A stretch of DNA of 32,444 bases, taken from positions 1 to 32,444 of the forward strand of contig JANQHI010000059.1 in assembly GCA_028282705.1 (NCBI GenBank), given 5' to 3'. Shown in pieces: positions 26,206 through 32,444 of the stretch. Within the stretch, counting starts at the first letter, position 1; each line of letters opens with the position of its first letter. Both the position numbers and the translations under genes were made by a program. The DNA comes from Prolixibacteraceae bacterium. Its GTDB lineage: Bacteria > Bacteroidota > Bacteroidia > Bacteroidales > Prolixibacteraceae. The notes beneath the pieces are model-generated. The model did not search any database and was not told where the DNA came from. It saw only the letters and a program-made list of their open reading frames with translations.

Positions 26206-26791
26206 TTATTCCTCATTTCCTTTTTTCATCAATTCATAATCCTGTAAGACAATTCGAATACTTGAAATCACTAATTCAGGATTATCCCAATGAACAAAAT
26301 GCCCAGCATCTCCACTATAGAAAAGCATGCCTTTATCAACGGTTAAAATTTCCTCTGTCCACCTCTCAACCCTATGTTTCCATTTTGCCCTAAAATAAAT
26401 TGAATCATTATATTCAGTTGCTCTTAATCTAAGTGGTGTATCATAACGACCTCCAACTAATATATGAACTGGAATATTTGGCAATTCCGAATTTCTAATT
26501 CCTTCAAATTCCGAATCCCTCATCATTTGTAGTACATCAGTTTTTCTTCTTTTAAGATAATTTGGGTTATTACTTTTGCGAATACTATCTTTAATCGCAT
26601 TTTTAAGAAACAAGGAGTCAATCATTTCTTGGGTGAATCCAATATCTAAATATGGAAGCCTGTCATTTTCCTTTGTTTGGGTGAAATCTGCAGGATCAAT
26701 GATTACTAATCCTGCTAATATTTCTGGATAATATACAGCGAAGCTTCTAATATAAGCTCCACCAAGAGAATGACCAACCAAAACATAGGGT
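26206..26791 (-). pseudogene. alpha/beta hydrolase, C-terminal part (split gene)
   Basis: This is the C-terminal two thirds of an alpha/beta hydrolase. The nucleophile elbow is VLVGHSLGGAYIRS, the acid region follows HILVGGRYD, and the catalytic His context is YSGDAGHFVHWDNPE. Upstream of PYVLVGHS the frame runs into a poly-T tract and the start of the invertase gene, so the first third is missing here. The missing part lies at 28601-28944 on the other strand. Joining it at EPP|YVLVGHS restores a continuous frame of about 308 residues. The gene was therefore split by inversion. An ATG at 26781 could start a truncated product, unlikely to fold. Confidence 0.85.
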
Positions 26792-26830
26792 CTTTTTTTT
26801 TATACTATGCTTTTACAAAAACAACAAAAT

Positions 26831-27433
26831 ATGATTTACGGATATATTAGAGTAAGTACAGACAAACAAACAGTAGAAAACCAAAGGTTTGAAGTGGTAG
26901 AATTTTGCAAGCAAAAAGAAATTATTGTTGATAAATGGATAGAAGAAACTATTTCCGACACAAAAGAGCTAAATCACAGGCGTTTGGGGAAATTGGTAAG
27001 AAAAATGAAATCAGGTGATATCCTTATTTGCACTGAATTTTCGCGCCTTGGCAGAAATTTACTAATGATAATGAGTATATTAAATGATTGTATGCAAAAG
27101 GACGTGCGCATTTGGACAATCAAAGATAATTTTCGTCTGGGTGATGATATAAGCTCAAAAGTTTTGGCTTTTGCATTTGGTTTAGCTGCAGAAATTGAAC
27201 GTAACCTCATTTCGCAAAGAACAAAAGAAGCATTGGCAAGAAAAAAAGCAGAAGGTGTAATTTTAGGAAGACCAAAAGGTAAAAAATCGTCAAAGAAAAA
27301 ACTTACCGGAAAAGAAAAACAAATAAAAGAAATGTTGGAAGCAGGCATTTCATACAGTGCAATTGCCCGGTATTTAAAGGTACACCGTTTAACGGTATCA
27401 AGTTTTGTACATGAACAAAAACTGAAAGAATAA
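26831..27433 (+). CDS. serine recombinase, Mpi-type master DNA invertase family
   Basis: A 200-residue site-specific recombinase. The start is the ATG of MIYGYIRVSTDKQTVENQR, which places the catalytic serine at residue 10. SRLGRNLLMIMSILNDC carries the conserved SRLxR arginine. AFAFGLAAEIERNLISQRTKEAL is the long E-helix, followed by ILGRPKGKKSSKK and a C-terminal HTH (GISYSAIARYLKVHRLTVSSF). The overall sequence strongly resembles Mpi of Bacteroides fragilis, which flips promoter segments genome-wide. It lies inside the segment implied to be inverted, 40 bp from the hydrolase break. Whether it caused that inversion is not shown: no matching inverted repeats are seen at the two break points. 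Confidence 0.93.
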   Translation: MIYGYIRVSTDKQTVENQRFEVVEFCKQKEIIVDKWIEETISDTKELNHRRLGKLVRKMKSGDILICTEFSRLGRNLLMIMSILNDCMQKDVRIWTIKDNFRLGDDISSKVLAFAFGLAAEIERNLISQRTKEALARKKAEGVILGRPKGKKSSKKKLTGKEKQIKEMLEAGISYSAIARYLKVHRLTVSSFVHEQKLKE

Positions 27434-27539
27434 TGAATCTATTTGTGCATTATGGCTTAACTAGACCAACATTCAAAGCGGAATGGATTGTAACAATCGG
27501 TTTGGTAAAACAACTAAAAACAGCTTTATCTTAACTAAT

Positions 27540-27625
27540 CGGCTCAGTGTGTAACTGAAAGGGCGGAGCTATGAAAGCCGCACTCCACATGCACGCGGCC
27601 GTTGTGTGCAACACAAGACGAAACC
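27540..27625. repeat. attC-like GC-rich intergenic element
   Basis: A GC-rich, symmetry-rich stretch (GTGTGTAACTGAAAGGGCGG followed by GAGCTATGAAAGCCGCACTC and GGCCGTTGTGTGC) lies between the invertase and DUF3788 genes, in contrast to the AT-rich coding sequence around it. The phrase GGGCGGA recurs at the right flank of the IS110 element. GTGTAA with TATG/CATAG-GCGG phrases recur after the S1-like gene. It looks like a cassette boundary or integron-type attachment site, but core sites are not defined. Confidence 0.35.
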
Positions 27626-27643
27626 AAATAAAAAAGATAAAAT

Positions 27644-28066
27644 ATGGATGACTTAAGCATTTTTCCAGACAAAACAACTGAACCGACAAATAACGGTCTA
27701 ACCGAAAAGCTTGGTTCAACTTTCGAATTGTGGAAACAAATTCATGATGCTGTATTAACCAAATACCCAAATGGGCTGCCAGAATGGAATTTTGCAGGGA
27801 AAAAATATGGTTGGATTTATCGAATTAAAGACAAGAAACGAGCAATTATTTATCTATTACCACGAGACAAATATTTTAAAGTAGCATTTGTTTTTGGACA
27901 AAAAGCATACGATTCCATATTAAATAGTGGGATTTCAGCAGAGATTAAAACAGAGCTTCAACAAGCAAGAAAGTATGCAGAAGGAAGAGGAATAAGAATT
28001 GATGTTAAGAATAATGAGATTGTCAGTGATATAATAAAGTTAATCGATATAAAACTAAAATATTAA
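27644..28066 (+). CDS. DUF3788 family protein
   Basis: A 140-residue soluble protein of the DUF3788 family. The recognisable blocks are FPDKTTEPTNNGLTEKLGST at the N-terminus, LPEWNFAGKKYGWIYRIKDK in the middle, DKYFKVAFVFGQKAYDSILN, and ARKYAEGRGIRIDVKN near the end. No enzymatic motif is known. The family is widespread in Bacteroidota and Firmicutes and often found as a lone mobile-region gene, which fits this setting. It lies inside the inverted segment, between GC-rich intergenic elements. Confidence 0.85.
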   Translation: MDDLSIFPDKTTEPTNNGLTEKLGSTFELWKQIHDAVLTKYPNGLPEWNFAGKKYGWIYRIKDKKRAIIYLLPRDKYFKVAFVFGQKAYDSILNSGISAEIKTELQQARKYAEGRGIRIDVKNNEIVSDIIKLIDIKLKY

Positions 28067-28093
28067 AATTGGCTTAAATGGGACTTAAATTAT

Positions 28094-28273
28094 ATGGCAT
28101 TATTGTTTTTATCAATCGCTTCAATTTGTACAGCACAAAAGAAAACAAAAATTAACATTGACTTTTCGTCAGACAATTGGAAAGTACTCTGTACAGCAGA
28201 AGTGAAAGAAAATGATTCTCATTTAATCACAAGTATTCCCAAAGGGATAGAAATCATAAACAAGAAGGAATAA
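28094..28273 (+). CDS. short secreted-protein fragment
   Basis: A 59-codon frame whose first 15 residues, MALLFLSIASICTAQ, read as a signal peptide with the AxxAQ-type cleavage context common in Bacteroidota. The next 45 residues (KINIDFSSDNWKVLCTAEVK and ISIPKGIEI-like text) resemble the beginning of a larger periplasmic protein. The frame then stops. It is probably the remnant of a longer secreted gene, or a very small secreted protein. No family is recognised. Confidence 0.4.
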   Translation: MALLFLSIASICTAQKKTKINIDFSSDNWKVLCTAEVKENDSHLITSIPKGIEIINKKE

Positions 28274-28600
28274 AAAAGTATAATGTAGCACACAACAAAA
28301 GCTATATGTAATGCGGGGTACAGCGGGTAATTCAACCACAGTTCTCCGTAACAACAACGCCAAGTCGTCTTTGACGACTTGGTTATAAAAACTAAAATAT
28401 GTCGGAGCTCTAGAAATCGGAAACGGAATTTGGAGGGTATTTTATAGGAATGTATTTTTAGGATACTTTAATGAAAAAGACATTAGAATTAAACATAAAT
28501 CAACAAGGCTAAGCACAAAATTAGTGTAACTCATGTGCCTTTAACTTTGTTAACCATCTGCTTTAACGAACAGCTGATCAGTGCATAAAAAACACATAAA
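28274..28600. other. 327-bp gap with cassette-like element and perfect hairpin
   Basis: No gene is visible. After the fragment stop comes GCACACAACAAAAGCTATAT and GTAATGCGGGGTACAGCGGG (28288-28327), then a perfect 10-bp hairpin CCAAGTCGTC-TTT-GACGACTTGG at 28360-28382, preceded by AAC and followed by TTA. A similar GC-rich layout recurs in other Bacteroidota intergenic regions, from memory. The hairpin could be an attC-like site or a terminator, although no T-run follows. The remainder to 28600 is AT-rich and featureless. Confidence 0.5.
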
Positions 28601-28944
28601 ATGATAAAAATGAGATTAGCATAATTTACGGTTACTATTTTGATTAGTTTAAATTCATTTTCACAGAAAAGGTTGATAACAATTGATAGTACGAAAATTT
28701 GGATAAATACTATTGGGATTGAAAATAGAAAAGAGGGACAACCTGTGATTGTATTTGAAAGTGGTATGGGTATGGATATGAAAAATTGGCGCCCAATTAT
28801 AAATCAAGTATCAGAAATGGCACCTGTTTTTACATATGATAGACCAGGAATTGGCATGTCTGGACCTGAAGGAGATACAATGACAATTAAAGGTGTGTCG
28901 GAAAGATTACTTAAAATGTTGAAACATATAGAAATAGAACCACC
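28601..28944 (+). pseudogene. alpha/beta hydrolase, N-terminal part (split gene)
   Basis: This is the N-terminal third of the hydrolase whose remainder lies at 26206-26791 on the minus strand. Visible are VIVFESGMGMDMKNWRPIIN (oxyanion-loop strand), VFTYDRPGIGMSG and GVSERLLKMLKHIEIEPP, which should be followed directly by YVLVGHS. The ATG at 28601 opens a signal-peptide-like stretch, but codon 8 is TAA (MIKMRLA, stop, FTVTILISLNSFSQ). The gene therefore carries a nonsense codon as well as the break. After EPP the sequence changes into the antisense of a group II intron reverse transcriptase. Confidence 0.85.
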
Positions 28945-29440
28945 AATTTTCACTTACATGTTTCTCCATGGCAGCCAATAGTTTCCTATGGTCGATGTTA
29001 TCAAAGAAGCCTTTAATATCGAGGTCGATTACCCAGTTTATCAACCTACAGTTTTCACGTACCGCAGCTAGTGCCTGATGGGCGTTTCGCTTTGGACGGT
29101 AACCGTACGAGTTATTACTGGATATTGCCTCGAACCTTGGCCCTAAGTAATCTTTTACAACCATTTGCCCAATCCTGTCAGCGATTGTTGGGATACCAAG
29201 TTTTCGGGGTTTCCCATCTTTCTTGGCTATCTCAACTTCTTTCACAGGCGGGGGGAAATAACTGCCCGATGCCATGCGGTTCCAAAGTTTGAACAAATGT
29301 TTCGACCTGTCGGCATCGAATTCTTCCATGCTTATCTGGTCAACGCCTGCACTCCCTTTGTTGGCTTTAACTTTCTTATAAGCTTCCCATACCATGGTCT
29401 TGCTTATAGGTACTGATTTTGTCCCATTCCATAAATTCAT
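28945..29440 (-). pseudogene. group II intron reverse transcriptase/maturase, 5' fragment
   Basis: About 165 N-terminal residues of a maturase. KANKGSAGVDQISMEEFD is the RT-0 region. YFPPPVKEVEIAKKDGKPRK and LGIPTIADRIGQMVVKDYLG are RT-1/2, SYGYRPKRNAHQAL is RT-2a, and VIDLDIKGFFDNIDHRKLL is RT-3 with the first catalytic aspartate. Translation is genuine to about KHVSENW. The next codons are the complement of the hydrolase gene. The YxDD box, thumb, DNA-binding and endonuclease regions are all missing, so the protein is inactive. The start ATG gives MNLWNGTKSVPISKTMVWEA, a normal N-terminus. Confidence 0.85.
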
Positions 29441-30055
29441 CCTCTTACGAGTTGGTAAATGTTATGATACTGTATAACCTAACCCCTTTGCTCCACTTCC
29501 ATTACAGAAGCTTCGTCACTACTATGGGTTAGTCCGTCCCTGTCCCTGCCCATTGGTATTCTGCCTTCAGGTTGTTCCCGTTGTGCGTTTCCCTTTTCAT
29601 TGCAGGACAGGTTCCCGAGTTCCGTAATTAAGCCCAGATAAAGGTCATGCCGCCTGAATGACGCCTGCCGCACAGCCAGTAAACAGGTTTCTGCTGTACT
29701 CATCACTGTATAACATACTCTACAGCTTTTGACAGAATGTGGCTACTTCTCGACACCTCTTCAGCGGTTACGGTTAGTTCATCTCCTTTATCCATACCTG
29801 AACAGCCTCGTGGACTGCCTTTTCCTAAACGCTCAGTACCATGTCCTTAAACACAGCACCTTTAGGTGGTTTGATGCCCTTTCCTGTAAAACGACACCAG
29901 TGTTCATTCATCCTCATTCGGATGTCACCATCTTAATTACAGCATGCAATGAACTTTATTTTGCCGATTCATTGCTTCTCGGCACACCATGTTGCGTAGC
30001 GGATTTGCGTGCTATTACCCTTTCCAGCAGGAAAGGGTAATTCTGCTGCCCGCAC
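28945..30055 (-). mobile_element. group II intron, truncated at its 3' side
   Basis: On the minus strand the RNA begins at 30055 with GTGCGGGCAGCAG, fitting the 5'-GUGYG rule of group II introns, and continues with CCCTTTCCTGCTGGAAAGGG, a stem near the 5' end. The next 600 bp without an ORF (29441-30055) would be ribozyme domains I-IV. The maturase gene starts at 29440. The element is cut at about 28945, inside the maturase gene, so the rest of that gene and domains V and VI are missing and it cannot splice or move unaided. The 5' exon is the region just after the S1-like gene. Confidence 0.75.
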
Positions 30056-30077
30056 TCCATCGAAACCGCTATGAAAT

Positions 30078-31115
30078 TTACACTGTGTTACCAAACGTAT
30101 TTTTTCTTAATCTCTCAATTACCTCTTTGTCTGCAATGTTTTCAATTGAATTATTTCCTTCTTTAAACTTATTTATTTGGTTTTTTAATTCATTTTCTTG
30201 GTTATAAGTTCTTGAAATAATCTCGTCAATTTCATGTGCGAAATCCCATTTTAATTGCAATGTTTTATCGAGCTTATTAACTTTCAAAATTTCACAATGT
30301 ATTAAATCCCCATTTTTAAAATTCTTGATTGCGCTTTTTATTATTTTCTTGTTTGTAGGATAAATTCTGGATATCGCTGGTAGTGTTGCATTGTATTTTT
30401 CATTTACAAGATAACTCGTTTTGTCATCATTGTTTTTTATGATAATTACAGGTAGAATTTCGCCAACTAATTTTTCAATTTCTCCGTTTAGCCATTCTTT
30501 TGTAACTTTATTGTCTCCAAAAATAAGTTGTTCTTTGTTGTTGCTTCCCAAAAAAAATGATTCAATTGTTTCCCCAATTTCTACATTTTCAAATGTTTCG
30601 ATTGGAGCAAAATTTGATTTATGAACCATTCCTACAATTGACCCACAGTCCCAATTAAAATGATATCCAACATCAATAAATAGTCCATATTTTGTTTTAT
30701 TGATAATTATCCCTTTGTATTTATCTTTTTCATTTAATTCAGGTTTTTTAAATTGAGGAATTTCTCCATTTAAAATTATAGATATAGGATTTTTACAAAA
30801 ATGATGTGTTTTCCCAAAAAATACTTTCCCTTTTATTGAAGGGTAAACAGCATTCCAAGAATTATGATTTTCATATTTCCAAGGCATGTAATTAAAAGAA
30901 ATAAACCCAAATAATTTAGCGACTTTTATTACAAATCCATTTCTTCGAATTTCTGCAATTTTGAACGGAATATTTTCCCCTCTTTTTTCTAATTTCTCAA
31001 AATTTTCAACGAGTTTTGGGAGATAACTTTTCTCTTCTTGAAAGTTAAATATTTTTTTCAAGTCAAGTTTTAAAGTATTCCATTTTATCGTTTTCATTGC
31101 GCTATTTTTCTTCAA
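30078..31115 (-). CDS. protein with S1/OB-like repeats, unknown function
   Basis: A 345-residue soluble protein (or 339 from the second ATG) of very AT-rich codon usage. At least one S1-type RNA-binding OB fold is visible at about 130-195: KYKGIIINKTKYGLFIDVGY followed by GSIVGMVHKSNFAPIETFEN and VEIGETIESFFLG. The segments before it (IPFKIAEIRRNGFVIKVAKL to IILNGEIPQ) and after it (GEILPVIIIKNNDDKTSYLV to LQLKWDF) look like diverged repeats of the same fold. The C-terminal 50 residues are helical. The function is unknown, with RNA binding or translation control most likely. The gene is bracketed by 15-bp inverted repeats, and the left one encodes its last residues (KNTFGNTV). Confidence 0.65.
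   Translation of the reverse strand: MKKNSAMKTIKWNTLKLDLKKIFNFQEEKSYLPKLVENFEKLEKRGENIPFKIAEIRRNGFVIKVAKLFGFISFNYMPWKYENHNSWNAVYPSIKGKVFFGKTHHFCKNPISIILNGEIPQFKKPELNEKDKYKGIIINKTKYGLFIDVGYHFNWDCGSIVGMVHKSNFAPIETFENVEIGETIESFFLGSNNKEQLIFGDNKVTKEWLNGEIEKLVGEILPVIIIKNNDDKTSYLVNEKYNATLPAISRIYPTNKKIIKSAIKNFKNGDLIHCEILKVNKLDKTLQLKWDFAHEIDEIISRTYNQENELKNQINKFKEGNNSIENIADKEVIERLRKNTFGNTV
30087..30101 (-). repeat. 15-bp inverted repeat flanking the S1-like gene, left copy
   Basis: Read on the minus strand this is AATACGTTTGGTAAC. It matches 31114-31128 on the plus strand at 14 of 15 positions. It overlaps the 3' end of the coding sequence. The shared core GTTTGGTAA occurs a third time at 27500-27508, shortly after the invertase gene. 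Confidence 0.6.
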
Positions 31116-31128
31116 TATGTTTGGTAAC
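31114..31128 (+). repeat. 15-bp inverted repeat flanking the S1-like gene, right copy
   Basis: AATATGTTTGGTAAC, at the start-codon side of the S1-like gene, is the inverted partner of 30087-30101. It runs into a symmetric stretch (CACTTGCAAGTTG and CGGATTTCGGAGCGCGTTCC) that the IS110 element has interrupted. Confidence 0.6.
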
Positions 31129-31239
31129 GGTCACTTGCAAGTTGTCGTTGCGGATTTCGGAGCGCGTTCCTGTCCGGCACCTTAGTTTTATATTTTGGTT
31201 TTAAATGTAATGTTCGAGTAATTTTGAATTAAATATAAC

Positions 31240-31400
31240 AATTAAAAAGAAAGGAATCCAGGCAGTAAACTATCGTCCGGCATAAGAAAAACTTAACGTC
31301 CTATTCAGAACTGCTTGGACTTTCTTGAAATAAAGACCTAAATAAGAATCTAGCACCTGCTATTAAGGTAATCAGGATTATTTCAAGCCTCCCTTCTTTT
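31240..31400 (+). ncRNA. candidate IS110 bridge RNA
   Basis: Two tandem stem-loops precede the transposase gene. Stem-loop 1 pairs 31257-31266 with 31310-31319 (10 bp, one G-U), with an inner hairpin TAAG-AAAAA-CTTA. Its internal loop strands hold GTCCGGCA (31275-31282) and CGTCCTATTC (31297-31306). Stem-loop 2 pairs 31324-31333 with 31378-31387 (perfect 10 bp), with an inner ACCT/AGGT helix. Two stems with internal loops are the known layout of a target-binding and a donor-binding loop. Guide-like matches to the flanks and ends are described in the findings. Confidence 0.6.
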
Positions 31401-31423
31401 CATTGTTCCTTAAAATCAAAGTT

Positions 31424-32422
31424 ATGAAGAATTATTTTATTGGAGTAGATGTAAGTAAGCTTAAATTAGATATTTGCTTACGGCACAGCGATGAATTTAT
31501 GAAAGAACTGGAAATTGCTAACCAGTTAACAGTTATCAAGAAGTTTTTTATGGATTTATTAAAAACAACTGATACCACCGATTATTTGATTTGTGCAGAA
31601 TATACGGGGCAATATACTTATCCTTTATCCTGTGTTTGTTCTGAATTGGGGATTGATTTATGGTTAGAAAATCCTACGGAAATCAAATTTTCTTCCGGAA
31701 TGCAGCGTGGAAAGAATGATAAAGTGGATGCCCGTAGAATAGCAGCCTATGCAAAACGTTTTGAGGGCCGGGCTAATTTATATTCACTCCCGGAAAAGAA
31801 AATAAGGGTTTTAAAACAACTCATAAGTGAACGCGATTTATACATGAGTGATAAAAGCAAGTACAAAGGGCAATTAACCGATCAGAGGCAATATATGGCG
31901 AAAGAGGACTATAAGAAGAAAAGTTCGCGAATGCGGCGTTTAATCAAAGCCCTGGAAGCATCTATTGCTGAGATTGAATCGGAAATGCAAAGACAGCTTA
32001 ATGAAGGCCCTGTTTTGTCCCGGCAATATGAGTTGCTGTGCACAGTAGATGGAATTGGCGATAGGACAGCAATAAAAATGATTGTAGAGACTAATGCCTT
32101 TAAAGATTTTACCGATCCACGGAAGTTTTGTTGCCATGCTGGTGTAGCACCATTTTCATATACATCAGGAAGCAGCCAGAAATCCAGGAATAAAGTCTCT
32201 CACCGGGCAGATAAAAGCATAAAGAAGTTATTACATCTTGCTGCATTGTCAATCATCAAAAACAATGGAGAGCTGCATGATTACTATCAACGAAAAGTAG
32301 GAGAAGGAAAAAACAAAATGTCAGTGATAAATGCAGTCAGGGCAAAACTTGTTTTAAGGATGTTTGCCGTAATTAGAAATAATCAACCATATCAGAAAAA
32401 TTATCAAAATATATTTGCTTAA
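31424..32422 (+). CDS. IS110-family transposase (DEDD/RuvC-like recombinase)
   Basis: A 332-residue bridge-RNA-guided recombinase. The start is the ATG of MKNYFIGVDVSKLKLDICLR, where D9 is the first acidic residue of the RuvC-like DEDD site. AEYTGQYTYPLSCVCSELGI carries the glutamate, and GKNDKVDARRIAAYAKRF carries the DxxD pair. A coiled-coil linker follows (about 150-200). The C-terminal Transposase_20 domain reads LLCTVDGIGDRTAIKMIVET and FCCHAGVAPFSYTSGSSQKS, including the catalytic-serine region (SGSS). All domains are complete. The gene lies immediately downstream of the candidate bridge RNA, the arrangement of the IS110 rather than the IS1111 subgroup. Confidence 0.93.
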   Translation: MKNYFIGVDVSKLKLDICLRHSDEFMKELEIANQLTVIKKFFMDLLKTTDTTDYLICAEYTGQYTYPLSCVCSELGIDLWLENPTEIKFSSGMQRGKNDKVDARRIAAYAKRFEGRANLYSLPEKKIRVLKQLISERDLYMSDKSKYKGQLTDQRQYMAKEDYKKKSSRMRRLIKALEASIAEIESEMQRQLNEGPVLSRQYELLCTVDGIGDRTAIKMIVETNAFKDFTDPRKFCCHAGVAPFSYTSGSSQKSRNKVSHRADKSIKKLLHLAALSIIKNNGELHDYYQRKVGEGKNKMSVINAVRAKLVLRMFAVIRNNQPYQKNYQNIFA

Positions 32423-32444
32423 ACCATAAGAATAGGGCGGAACG

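Larger units (their letters stand above)
31179..32433 (+). mobile_element. IS110-family insertion sequence
   Basis: The element comprises a left non-coding end of about 245 bp, one transposase gene and a short right end. The approximate boundaries come from guide matches in the candidate bridge RNA: ACCTTAGT at 31179 as left end and CATAAGAAT near 32425-32433 as right end. As expected for IS110 there are no terminal inverted repeats. The flanks CGTTCC (31166-31171) and GGAACG (32439-32444) are inverted with respect to each other, so the element sits inside a palindromic target. Exact ends are uncertain by a few bases. Confidence 0.6.

Noticed and set aside
28360-28382. Calling the perfect hairpin at 28360-28382 a rho-independent terminator
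   Set aside because: The stem is strong, but it is followed by TTATAAAA rather than a T-run on the plus strand and has no A/T tract on the other, so it was left as an attC-like or structural element.
26784-28950. Inversion sites for the Mpi-type invertase at the two hydrolase break points
   Set aside because: The sequences at 26784-26805 and 28935-28955 were compared in inverted orientation and share only a few bases, so no convincing recombination site is present.
29479-30040. Open frames within the 5' part of the group II intron
   Set aside because: They fall in the structured ribozyme region upstream of the maturase gene and show no protein-family features.
1-32444. CRISPR arrays, tRNA or rRNA genes, and a classical restriction or anti-phage island
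   Set aside because: No regularly spaced repeats, cloverleaf sequences or rRNA-like segments were seen, and no nuclease, methylase or defence-type gene set is present.

Overview
The window looks like the chromosome of an AT-rich Bacteroidota bacterium. The evidence is the family content (a dihydroorotate-dehydrogenase-like protein, a saccharopine-dehydrogenase-like reductase, a DUF1080 lipoprotein, a DUF3788 protein, an Mpi-type invertase, an S23-like four-helix-bundle protein), weak or absent Shine-Dalgarno sequences, and GC-rich palindromic intergenic repeats in an AT-rich background. Genus cannot be told from the sequence alone.

Positions 1-16000 are ordinary chromosome with mostly single-gene units: a small zinc-ribbon protein, a frameshifted saccharopine-dehydrogenase-like gene, a VOC protein, a DHOD-like flavoprotein, a K+-dependent membrane pyrophosphatase with a clear terminator, a MATE exporter, a low-molecular-weight tyrosine phosphatase, an AI-2E-family permease, an EamA/DMT permease, a small secreted protein, LpxA, a Crp/Fnr regulator, an AhpD-like protein with an AraC regulator, a DUF1080 lipoprotein and a secreted TPR protein.

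Positions 16090-23600 are one efflux operon. It starts with a TetR regulator behind a palindrome-rich operator region, followed by a TolC-like outer-membrane protein, a lipid-anchored HlyD-like adaptor, two YbhF-like ATPases and two ABC-2 permeases. The order resembles the E. coli ybhGFSR/cecR locus, but the two ATPase halves are separate genes. Each ATPase gene takes its start codon and about the first 22 codons from a copy of the same 113-114 bp dispersed repeat. A four-helix-bundle gene bounded by 21-bp inverted repeats sits inside the operon. The two ATPases have complementary defects, suggesting a heterodimer with one degenerate ATP site.

Positions 23600-26100 hold a repeat-bearing gap, a YkgJ-type cysteine-cluster protein and an alanine/glycine:sodium symporter.

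Positions 26100-32444 are a rearranged accessory region. An alpha/beta hydrolase gene is cut in two: its C-terminal part lies at 26206-26791 on the minus strand and its N-terminal part at 28601-28944 on the plus strand. Rejoining the halves restores a single reading frame, which implies inversion of the roughly 2.15 kb between them. That segment carries an Mpi-type serine invertase and a DUF3788 gene. Its right end abuts a group II intron whose reverse transcriptase is cut off before the catalytic YxDD box. Next comes a gene for a protein with S1/OB-like repeats, flanked by 15-bp inverted repeats. Last is an almost complete IS110-family element with a candidate bridge RNA: two tandem stem-loops upstream of the transposase contain guide-like segments that match both flanks and both ends of the element in the expected geometry. 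Flipping the inverted segment back puts every accessory gene except the IS transposase on the minus strand. With the palindromic intergenic elements, this suggests an integron-like gene-cassette region repeatedly hit by retro- and transposable elements.
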